Of a stretch of DNA of 5,958 bases, positions 1 through 5,237 are shown one piece after another (position 1 is the first letter of the stretch; every line of letters starts with the position of its first letter). Under the pieces are notes generated by a model. It was not told the origin of the DNA. It saw only the letters and a list, made by a program, of their open reading frames with translations, and searched no databases. This DNA comes from Prevotella sp. (GTDB taxonomy: Bacteria; Bacteroidota; Bacteroidia; Bacteroidales; Bacteroidaceae), in NCBI GenBank assembly GCA_016291915.1, contig JAEEZP010000131.1:1-5958 (forward strand), given 5' to 3'. Both the position numbers and the translations under genes were made by a program.

Positions 1-178
1 CCACCGCATCGATTCCTTTCCTGTGCATCTCGGCAAAGCTCAGTCCGCACTGTTTCAAAAACAAATGACGGGTGTGCTCCGTGTAATGCAGGTAATTGGC
101 ATTGTTGACGATGCCCTCAATGTCGCACTCATAGTCGCGTACCTGCATCCTTGTCTCAAAGATATATTTCTTGTTCAT
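1..178 (-). CDS. Acyl-CoA thioesterase, hotdog fold (YbgC/FadM-like), N-terminal part
   Basis: This is the 5' part of a gene running off the left edge; 59 complete codons are visible. The protein begins MNKKYIFETRMQVRDYECD and continues with IEGIVNNANYLHYTEHTRHL. This matches the N-terminal signature of 4-hydroxybenzoyl-CoA thioesterase/YbgC/FadM-type hotdog enzymes: a beta strand, then a tyrosine, an acidic residue and glycine (Y16, D19, G22), then N25-N26-A-N-Y29 leading into the long central helix with E34 and R37. In this family the aspartate lies at the active site and the enzymes hydrolyse acyl-CoA thioesters in the cytoplasm; the substrate here cannot be told. The ATG at 178-176 is the natural start because the family motif begins about 10 residues later. 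No good Shine-Dalgarno sequence is present, although GGAG lies about 15 nt upstream. It lies 91 bp downstream of the DUF2851 gene on the same strand and may be cotranscribed with it. Confidence 0.85.
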   Translation of the reverse strand, partial: MNKKYIFETRMQVRDYECDIEGIVNNANYLHYTEHTRHLFLKQCGLSFAEMHRKGIDAV

Positions 179-193
179 ATTCTTAATTTTACT

Positions 194-232
194 CCAGGGC
201 GGCCCTGGGACGGTTTTTGCCTCTTCGAGGCA
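194..232 (-). other. Two adjacent perfect hairpins in the leader of the thioesterase gene
   Basis: Two perfect inverted repeats stand between the DUF2851 stop codon and the thioesterase start. CCAGGGC-G-GCCCTGG covers 194-208, and TGCCTC-TTC-GAGGCA covers 218-232. Read on the minus strand, the second is met first and is followed by a run of A rather than T. Neither is therefore a canonical intrinsic terminator for minus-strand transcripts. They could be mRNA-stabilising or processing structures, or a protein-binding palindrome about 16 nt before the start codon. The pairing is read directly from the sequence; a role is inference. Confidence 0.5.
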
Positions 233-247
233 TTCATCGCTATATAC

Positions 248-275
248 TCTAAACTCTAAACTCTAAACTCTAAAC
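248..275 (-). repeat. Tandem heptamer array GTTTAGA x4 starting at the DUF2851 stop codon
   Basis: Four perfect copies of GTTTAGA are read on the minus strand (CTCTAAA-type units on the plus strand). The first copy supplies the last valine codon and the TAG stop of the DUF2851 gene (GTT TAG A). The period of 7 places TAG in all three frames over three units. The same unit recurs after lepB at 4039-4052. No function is known to me for such arrays. Confidence 0.9.
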
Positions 276-1565
276 CTTCTTCAAATACTCATATCCGAAG
301 CGGCAGCGCAGACAGTCTCTCTTATCGCAGTATTCGCGTTTCAGTTGTATCAGCGCCTGACTATCACCGGCACATGTAACAATCAGTCCGCACATCTCCC
401 ACATCCTGACGATATAGTTGTTTTCAGGTTTGATGTTCTCCAGGATATCGAAAGCCCTGTCGCATAACGCTTCTTTTCCATGTGCCCTGCCATAAGCAAA
501 CAGTACAGGTACTACCGTATTGATGATAAGCAGGTCCTGTGTTTTAGGAGAGAGGTTCTTCTCCGTCTTACACGTTGTGCTCCCAAAGGTGAAATGTGTC
601 TCCCAGTATGGTGTCACGTTCGTATCAAGGAGTTTCCGGATCTCATCGATGGTATCACACTCTATCAGTTGTCGCAGTCCCGCTTTCTTGTGATAATAGA
701 GATTCGCCAGTTGGACAATCCGTATATGCGGGAAGTTCTGCGGTCTTAAGCGTAGGAATTTCCATCTGGAGGCATCTATCGGCTGCAGGGTGAATTTATG
801 TTGCAGGTAGGAATACTCATGATATAGTTTCGTGAAGTATCCCTCTGTCAGGGCATCCTGCTGATACCGTTCAGGAATCATCTGCAGATGCAGCAACCCT
901 GCCTGTCCCAGGAACAACGCCTCTATCTGGAAGAGATCGTCTCGATGATGGTCGGTTGCCCGCAAGGGGATGTTAAAGGCCCATTGCTCGAAAACATCTC
1001 CGTTGACACTGAAGCCGAAGTTACGTGCCAAGGTGATGAAATAGGCTGTCTCCCAATCATCGTTGCAGCGTCTTACCCGCTCGGCGATGGCGGCAGTCTT
1101 CTGTTCCAACCGCTCTGTCTGTAATACACTTGTCCAACTATGGACAGTGAGCCGTGACAGTTGCGGGATGACTTGATAACATGGAGGGTACTCATCGATG
1201 GTGAGGAGTTCCTCGTAGTGTGCCTTAACCTCCGGCGGGATGGTCAGCGGCAACTGTGGCAGTAAACGTCCGGCAGCAGTGGTAACCACCGCATCGATGA
1301 TACTTGCCACATGCAGTATCACATTATCATACGCATGGTCCTTATGATGACCGTGCAAATACCAGTCACTGGCTTTTATATGTATCTCTACATTCCCGAC
1401 CCACAAAGTGCCGTTGATCTTCAGTTTGGCATTGAAGAAATCAGGACCCGCATGACGGTTGTGTAGTCCCGTATCGATAACTTCTACTGACTGTCCGTCG
1501 GTCGTTTTCAACGTTTGTAGCGGGAATAGCTTGTGTTTCCAGCAATAATGCAGTAATTGCTCCAT
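270..1565 (-). CDS. DUF2851 family protein
   Basis: This is a complete 431-residue protein of unknown function that I recognise as the Bacteroidota DUF2851 family. Its N-terminus (MEQLLHYCWKHKLF) is followed by TTDGQ, then AGPDFFNA at about residues 39-46, GNVEIHIKASDW at 57-68 and AYDNVILHV at 78-86, which are the conserved blocks of the family as I recall them. The combination of GPDF with a downstream VEIH/K suggests a PD-(D/E)xK-like nuclease core; this is inference only. The C-terminus carries C413, C418 and C421 just before FGYEYLKK, plus C392 and C398, which could form a metal site. The ATG at 1565 is supported by the family-like N-terminus and by a -7 box about 27 nt upstream. The stop codon lies inside a GTTTAGA repeat. 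The gene is divergent from dapB and upstream of a thioesterase on the same strand. Confidence 0.85.
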   Translation of the reverse strand: MEQLLHYCWKHKLFPLQTLKTTDGQSVEVIDTGLHNRHAGPDFFNAKLKINGTLWVGNVEIHIKASDWYLHGHHKDHAYDNVILHVASIIDAVVTTAAGRLLPQLPLTIPPEVKAHYEELLTIDEYPPCYQVIPQLSRLTVHSWTSVLQTERLEQKTAAIAERVRRCNDDWETAYFITLARNFGFSVNGDVFEQWAFNIPLRATDHHRDDLFQIEALFLGQAGLLHLQMIPERYQQDALTEGYFTKLYHEYSYLQHKFTLQPIDASRWKFLRLRPQNFPHIRIVQLANLYYHKKAGLRQLIECDTIDEIRKLLDTNVTPYWETHFTFGSTTCKTEKNLSPKTQDLLIINTVVPVLFAYGRAHGKEALCDRAFDILENIKPENNYIVRMWEMCGLIVTCAGDSQALIQLKREYCDKRDCLRCRFGYEYLKKV

Positions 1566-1591
1566 AAGTATTAAGAAATTAAAAACCGCTG

Positions 1592-1599
1592 CAAAACTA
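1592..1599 (-). promoter_or_regulatory. Bacteroidota-type -7 box for the DUF2851 gene
   Basis: The minus strand reads TAGTTTTG, a match to the Bacteroidota sigma-70 -7 consensus TAnnTTTG. Transcription would begin near 1585, giving a leader of about 20 nt. No convincing -33 TTTG is present at the usual 19-21 bp spacing. The sequence around and after the box (TTTGCAGCG at 1595-1587, then a T run and AAT) closely resembles that of the divergent dapB promoter. Confidence 0.55.
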
Positions 1600-1611
1600 C
1601 ATCTTTTTTTG

Positions 1612-1627
1612 GAAATAGCGTTATTTC
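1612..1627. promoter_or_regulatory. Imperfect palindrome in the divergent intergenic region
   Basis: GAAATA-GCGT-TATTTC forms a 16-bp near-palindrome whose arms match perfectly over 6 bp. It lies just upstream of the minus-strand -7 box, about where the -33 region would be, so it could be an operator. It is AT-rich and could also be chance. Confidence 0.25.
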
Positions 1628-1694
1628 TATTGTTTTTTCTTTGCCCCGTAAAGGCGTTTGCTAATTTTTTGACCTTTTTTTGAGTTATTTTATG

Positions 1695-1705
1695 TTGATT
1701 ATCAA
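1695..1705. promoter_or_regulatory. Palindrome upstream of the dapB promoter
   Basis: TTGAT-T-ATCAA is a perfect 11-bp inverted repeat ending about 21 bp before the dapB -7 box, so it covers the position of the -33 region. It may be a binding site for a regulator, or simply chance in AT-rich DNA. No riboswitch fold or lysine-responsive leader is visible, since the predicted leader is only about 24 nt. Confidence 0.25.
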
Positions 1706-1726
1706 ACGTATCTGTATGAAAATGAT

Positions 1727-1734
1727 TACCTTTG
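1727..1734 (+). promoter_or_regulatory. Bacteroidota-type -7 box for dapB
   Basis: TACCTTTG matches TAnnTTTG exactly. Transcription would start near 1741, leaving a leader of about 24 nt before the ATG at 1765. A possible TTG start codon at 1732 lies inside this box, which argues that translation begins at 1765. A -33 TTTG at standard spacing is not evident; the nearest TTG is at 1695-1697. Confidence 0.6.
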
Positions 1735-1764
1735 CAGCGTTTAATAACAGATATTACGAAGATT

Positions 1765-2493
1765 ATGAAGATTGCATTGATAGGCTACGGTAAGATGGGT
1801 AAGATGATTGAGCAGATTGCCAAAGACCGTGGTCATGAGATTGTAAGTATAATAGATATCGGTAATCAGGAGGATTTCGACAGTGAAGCCTTTGCTTCTG
1901 CCGATGTGGCCATTGAGTTTACGGCCCCTCAGGCTGCCTATGGTAATTTCCTGAAAGCTTTTGCGAAGAATGTGAAGGTGGTGAGCGGTTCTACCGGTTG
2001 GATGAAAGACCACGGTGAGGAGGTTCGAAAGATGTGTTCGGAGGGTGGACAGACCTTGTTCTGGGCCTCCAACTTCTCCGTCGGTGTTGCCATCTTCTCT
2101 GCTGTCAACCGTTATCTGGCAAAGATTATGAACGGTTTCAATCAGTATGATGTACATATGGAAGAGACACATCATATCCATAAGATCGATGCACCCAGTG
2201 GTACCGCCATTACATTAGCAGAGGAGATGATCGCGGAATTAGACCGTAAGGACAGCTGGGTGAAAGGACAGGAGAATCAACCGTATGACAGTCGTTCCCT
2301 GAGGATTGACTCCCTTCGTCGTGGTGAGGTACCCGGTATCCATACGATCCGTTATGACTCTGAAGCTGATATGATCACGATATCTCATGAGGCACATTCA
2401 CGTAAGGGATTTGCATTGGGAGCTGTCCTGGCCGCTGAGTATACCAAAGATCATCAGGGGCTCTTAACGATCAGTGATATGTTTGAATTTTAG
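1765..2493 (+). CDS. dapB: 4-hydroxy-tetrahydrodipicolinate reductase
   Basis: DapB reduces 4-hydroxy-tetrahydrodipicolinate with NAD(P)H in the cytoplasm, in the pathway to meso-diaminopimelate (peptidoglycan) and lysine. The 242-residue product starts with MKIALIGYGKMG, the dinucleotide-binding Rossmann motif. EFTAP lies at 51-55, SGSTGW at 74-79 and ASNFSVG at 101-107. The substrate-binding and catalytic segment is HHIHKIDAPSGTA at 136-148, with H136/H137 and K140 as the expected catalytic residues. RRGEVPGIHT follows at 185-194. These are the diagnostic DapB blocks in the right order and the length is normal for the family. The start at 1765 is chosen because the upstream in-frame TTG falls within the promoter box and the Rossmann strand begins directly at this ATG. 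The stop TAG is followed in frame by a second TAG and opens an octamer array. It is the first gene of the plus-strand group. Confidence 0.96.
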   Translation: MKIALIGYGKMGKMIEQIAKDRGHEIVSIIDIGNQEDFDSEAFASADVAIEFTAPQAAYGNFLKAFAKNVKVVSGSTGWMKDHGEEVRKMCSEGGQTLFWASNFSVGVAIFSAVNRYLAKIMNGFNQYDVHMEETHHIHKIDAPSGTAITLAEEMIAELDRKDSWVKGQENQPYDSRSLRIDSLRRGEVPGIHTIRYDSEADMITISHEAHSRKGFALGAVLAAEYTKDHQGLLTISDMFEF

Positions 2494-2572
2494 TAGACGA
2501 GTAGACGAGTAGACAAGTAGACAAGTAAACAAGTAGACAAGTAAACGAGTAGACAAGTAAACGAGTAAACGA
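2493..2572 (+). repeat. Tandem octamer array GTARACRA x10 starting at the dapB stop codon
   Basis: Ten contiguous 8-bp units vary only at two purine positions (GTAGACGA, GTAGACAA, GTAAACAA, GTAAACGA). The first unit begins with the G of the dapB stop codon, and a degenerate eleventh unit (GTTGTTAG) follows. Every unit contains TAG or TAA on the sense strand, and since 8 is not a multiple of 3 all frames are closed. The opposite strand is free of stops through the array. The array fills most of the 106-bp gap to lepB. No function is known to me. Confidence 0.95.
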
Positions 2573-2599
2573 GTTGTTAGTTTGTAAGTATTTAGGATT

Positions 2600-4039
2600 A
2601 TGATAGACAAGAAAAAGAAAAAGTTAAATATGAAGGTGCAGTGGCTGAAGTTCATCGTTGTGCTCCTGCTGTATCTTCTCTTCTTGTATTGGGTAAAGAG
2701 TTGGTTGGGACTGATCGTCGTACCTTTCATCTTTGATGTGTATATCACGAAGAAGATCAAATGGCAGTGGTGGAAAGAGTCGGAAGGACCGGTGAAGTTC
2801 ATCATGAGTTGGGTGGATGCTCTTGTCTTTGCGTTAGTGGCAGTGTATTTCATCAACCTGTTCTTCTTCCAGAACTATGTCATTCCTTCTTCCTCATTGG
2901 AGAAGTCACTGCTGACCGGCGATTACCTTTTCGTATCGAAAGTCAGCTACGGACCGCGTATCCCACAAACTCCGTTGACCATGCCGCTGACACAACATAC
3001 CTTGCCTGTCTTCGAGTGTAAGAGTTATATCGAGTGGCCCCATTGGGATTACCGTAGGGTTAAGGGATTAGGACATGTAGAACTGAATGATATCGTGGTG
3101 TTCAACTATCCTGCCGGTGATACATTGGTAAGCAGTCCTGTATATCAGGCACAAGACTTTTATCAGTTGTGCTACAGTTGTGGTTACCAGTTGCTGGATC
3201 CGGAGAAAAGACCCAATGTTGACTCTCTCAATGCCCAGCAGCAGTGGGACTACTATCAGTATGTGTATCAGGTGGGACGGGAGTATGTCAAGGAGAACCA
3301 ACCCACCTTCGGTAGTATCACCACCCGTCCTACCGATCGTCGGGAGAATTATGTAAAACGTTGTGTGGGACTGCCCGGTCAGACGCTGCAGATCAAAGAC
3401 CGTGTGGTTTATCTGGATGGTAAACCCAACAAAGAACCTGAAAATGTGCAGTATACCTATTTCGTCAAGCTGAAAGCAGAACTATCTGACGATGTGATGA
3501 AAGAGTTGGGTATCAGCATGGAGGACCTGATCAGTCTGAACCAGAACGGTTATATGCCGTTGACGCAACGTGCGGTGAAAGAACTCTCCAAACGTAATCT
3601 GGCAGAGTCGATACGTCTGAATACCGAGGCTGTGGTGGGTGACCTGTATCCTTTGAATGCACGGACCGGATGGACACGTGACAACTACGGTCCGATATGG
3701 ATTCCTCAGAAGGGTAAGACCATTCAACTGAACATGCAGAATATCGCCATCTATGAGCGTCCTATCAAAGTGTATGAAAATCACGACTTACAGGTGAAAG
3801 ACAATAAGATCTTTATCGATGGTAAGGAAACTACGGAATATACCTTTGCGATGGATTACTATTGGATGATGGGTGATAACCGTCATAACTCTGCTGACTC
3901 TCGTTATTGGGGATTCGTGCCGGAAGACCATATCGTAGGTAAGCCGATATTCATCTGGTGGAGCTCTGATCCCGACCGCAGTGGTTTCAAGGGTATTCGC
4001 TGGAACCGTCTGTACCGTTGGGTGGACAATATTAAATAG
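2600..4039 (+). CDS. lepB: Signal peptidase I (S26A family), long Bacteroidota type
   Basis: This membrane serine/lysine protease cleaves signal peptides from exported proteins on the periplasmic side. Of its 479 residues, a lysine-rich start (MIDKKKKK) precedes hydrophobic segments at about 18-32, 35-49 and 71-90. Box B follows as IPSSSLEKSL with nucleophile S99 (the serine before L100). The general base is K253 in YVKRCVGLPG (251-260). Box E is GDNRHNSADSRYWGFVP (425-441), so all catalytic elements are present. It is much longer than the E. coli enzyme because of insertions around residues 120-250 and 285-385, as usual in Bacteroidota. The first insertion holds a CYSC motif (191-194). The start could also be the ATG at 2630 (MKVQWLKF); AGGA lies only 2 nt before the 2600 start. 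The gene sits 106 bp after dapB, probably in the same transcript, with a repeat array between. Its stop codon opens another array. Confidence 0.95.
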   Translation: MIDKKKKKLNMKVQWLKFIVVLLLYLLFLYWVKSWLGLIVVPFIFDVYITKKIKWQWWKESEGPVKFIMSWVDALVFALVAVYFINLFFFQNYVIPSSSLEKSLLTGDYLFVSKVSYGPRIPQTPLTMPLTQHTLPVFECKSYIEWPHWDYRRVKGLGHVELNDIVVFNYPAGDTLVSSPVYQAQDFYQLCYSCGYQLLDPEKRPNVDSLNAQQQWDYYQYVYQVGREYVKENQPTFGSITTRPTDRRENYVKRCVGLPGQTLQIKDRVVYLDGKPNKEPENVQYTYFVKLKAELSDDVMKELGISMEDLISLNQNGYMPLTQRAVKELSKRNLAESIRLNTEAVVGDLYPLNARTGWTRDNYGPIWIPQKGKTIQLNMQNIAIYERPIKVYENHDLQVKDNKIFIDGKETTEYTFAMDYYWMMGDNRHNSADSRYWGFVPEDHIVGKPIFIWWSSDPDRSGFKGIRWNRLYRWVDNIK

Positions 4040-4066
4040 TTTAGAGTTTAGAGTTCATAGTTCATA
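4039..4066 (+). repeat. Tandem heptamer array GTTYAKA x4 starting at the lepB stop codon
   Basis: Two copies of GTTTAGA are followed by two copies of GTTCATA; the first G is the last base of the lepB TAG stop. A degenerate fifth unit (GTTATGA) follows. TAG occurs within the first two units and at the junctions of the later ones, and together these close all three frames. The GTTTAGA unit is the same as in the array after the DUF2851 gene on the other strand. Confidence 0.85.
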
Positions 4067-4082
4067 GTTATGATTACATTGG

Positions 4083-4110
4083 GGGACTGGCTCTGTGATG
4101 TGCCTGTCCC
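4083..4110 (+). other. Strong hairpin between lepB and its paralogue (REP-like)
   Basis: GGGACTGGC (4083-4091) and GCCTGTCCC (4102-4110) pair over 8 of 9 positions, with a single T-T mismatch and a 10-nt loop. No T run follows, so it is not a canonical terminator. Immediately downstream, AGGG (4120-4123) can pair with CCCT (4108-4111 or 4129-4132), which allows competing folds. The G-rich palindrome resembles the general style of REP elements, but I cannot confirm other copies in the genome. It may tune expression of the downstream gene or protect the 3' end of lepB mRNA. Confidence 0.55.
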
Positions 4111-4155
4111 TGCAAAACAAGGGTAACGCCCTGTGATAAATCATTTAGAGATGGG

Positions 4156-4572
4156 GTGACAGGTAAGAATGTATTAAAGTTTCTTTTGGTGCTGGCAATC
4201 GCTGCGGTGATGATGCTGGCCATAAGAACTTATGCATTCACGATATACACCGTGAACGACTCTTCGCTGAAGCCTGAGCTTGAGGAGCACAACCGGGTGC
4301 TGGTGAATAAGTTATCCAGGAACAACTTTGTGAAAGGTGATCTGTTGGTGTTCCATTCGGATGCCGACTATATCGGTAAGGTGACATCACTACCGGGTGA
4401 TACGATCGTGATAGGAAGAGACCGTTATATATTGCCGAATACCTGCGGCTGCAAGGATTGTCAGTGTGTGGAACACAACTGTTATGTCGTTGACATGGGG
4501 AAAAAGAAACATGTTGTGACGTATCATGATATCATCGGTAAGGCATATCGCCTGTTCCCTTTAACACATTAG
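4156..4572 (+). CDS. Divergent S26 signal-peptidase-like protein with cysteine cluster
   Basis: This is a 138-residue protein with one N-terminal membrane segment (about 6-23), then FTIYTVNDSSLKPEL (28-42), VLVNK (48-52), GDLLVFHS (61-68) and IGKVTSLPGDTI (73-84). This block order is that of signal peptidase I: S37 is the likely nucleophile. In a gap-free alignment on LPGD, however, the base lysine falls on G74, and K75 occupies the usual next position. The C-terminal GDNR/DSR box is missing; IIGKAYRLF (126-134) matches the region after that box. CGCKDCQCVEHNC (97-109) holds five cysteines and may bind metal or form disulfides. No in-frame ATG precedes the membrane segment, so GTG at 4156 is the probable start. 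It lies in the dapB-lepB operon, 5 bp before the WbqC gene. It may be a specialised peptidase, a LepB partner or an inactive paralogue. Confidence 0.75.
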   Translation: MTGKNVLKFLLVLAIAAVMMLAIRTYAFTIYTVNDSSLKPELEEHNRVLVNKLSRNNFVKGDLLVFHSDADYIGKVTSLPGDTIVIGRDRYILPNTCGCKDCQCVEHNCYVVDMGKKKHVVTYHDIIGKAYRLFPLTH

Positions 4573-4577
4573 CTTAC

Positions 4578-5237
4578 ATGACAGATAACGTATTACTCAG
4601 CACAACGTATTTCGGACCGATACAGTGGTATAGTAAGCTATGCAGCTATCCCACCGTTTTCCTGGAGAGATATGAGCATTTCGTAAAACAGACCTACCGT
4701 AACAGGTGTTTGATAGCCACCACGCAAGGGGTGCAGGCACTTACAGTGCCGATAGAGCGGGGGAGCGGTGAGAAATGTCTGATAAAAGATCTCCGTATCA
4801 GTGACCATGGCAACTGGCGACACTTGCATTGGAATGCGCTGATGAGTGCTTATGGCGAGTCTCCTTTCTTTGAGTATTATGTGGATGATATCCGTCCGTT
4901 CTTCGAGAAGCGGTGGGATTATCTTTTCGATTTCAATCTCGAGATCACACGTGTGTTGTGTGAACTCCTGGATATCCATCCGAAGATTGTGTTAACGGAA
5001 GATTTTCACCCGATGGAGACGGAAACCATACATCACACTGATTATGATGATTTCCGGAATGCGATACGCCCCAAACATCCGATGGACGATCCTGACTTTA
5101 CACCAAACAAATATTGGCAGGTGTACCAACAGAAGTTGGGATTCCTGCCAAATATGAGTATCCTCGACCTATTGTTTAATATGGGTAACGAGTCGATATT
5201 CTTTCTCGATGCTGTCAACGGTGATAGTCAAAGGTAG
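4578..5237 (+). CDS. WbqC family protein
   Basis: The 219-residue product is recognisable as a WbqC-like protein. It begins with LLSTTYFGPIQWYSKL (6-21), followed by QTYRNRCLIATTQG (38-51) and LTVPIERG (55-62). Then come GNWRHLHWNALMSAYGESP (78-96), FFEYYVDDIRPFF (97-109) and a C-terminal LPNMSILDLLFNMG (190-203). Family members are often found in surface polysaccharide loci, and a transferase-like role has been suggested, but the biochemical function is not settled. There is no signal peptide, so it is probably cytoplasmic. The ATG follows the upstream stop codon by 5 bp, so the two genes are surely cotranscribed. The last residues (about VNGDSQR) are encoded in DNA that also encodes the end of the convergent rhamnosidase gene, so the extreme C-terminus may have been acquired by rearrangement. 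Confidence 0.85.
   Translation: MTDNVLLSTTYFGPIQWYSKLCSYPTVFLERYEHFVKQTYRNRCLIATTQGVQALTVPIERGSGEKCLIKDLRISDHGNWRHLHWNALMSAYGESPFFEYYVDDIRPFFEKRWDYLFDFNLEITRVLCELLDIHPKIVLTEDFHPMETETIHHTDYDDFRNAIRPKHPMDDPDFTPNKYWQVYQQKLGFLPNMSILDLLFNMGNESIFFLDAVNGDSQR

Noticed and set aside
218..232. Intrinsic terminator for a plus-strand transcript
   Set aside because: The T run precedes the hairpin on the plus strand instead of following it, and no plus-strand gene is present there.
23..259. 78-codon plus-strand frame at the left edge
   Set aside because: It is the antisense of the thioesterase start and runs into the hairpins and heptamer repeat; the minus-strand reading has clear hotdog motifs.
248..275. 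Short-spaced repeats as a CRISPR array
   Set aside because: The units are 7-8 bp and contiguous without spacers in all three arrays, which is simple tandem repetition.
1732..1764. TTG start giving dapB 11 extra residues
   Set aside because: The TTG lies within the predicted -7 box, so it would not be transcribed, and the Rossmann strand of DapB begins directly at the ATG at 1765.
1741..2181. 146-codon minus-strand frame opposite dapB
   Set aside because: It lies antisense to a fully recognisable dapB, has no recognisable motifs, and runs through the dapB promoter region.
2464..2856. 130-codon minus-strand frame with repeated LLVYLSTR-like sequence
   Set aside because: It is the antisense reading of the stop-free side of the octamer array extended into lepB. 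The LLVY/STR pattern is the translated repeat, and dapB and lepB occupy the other strand with full family matches.
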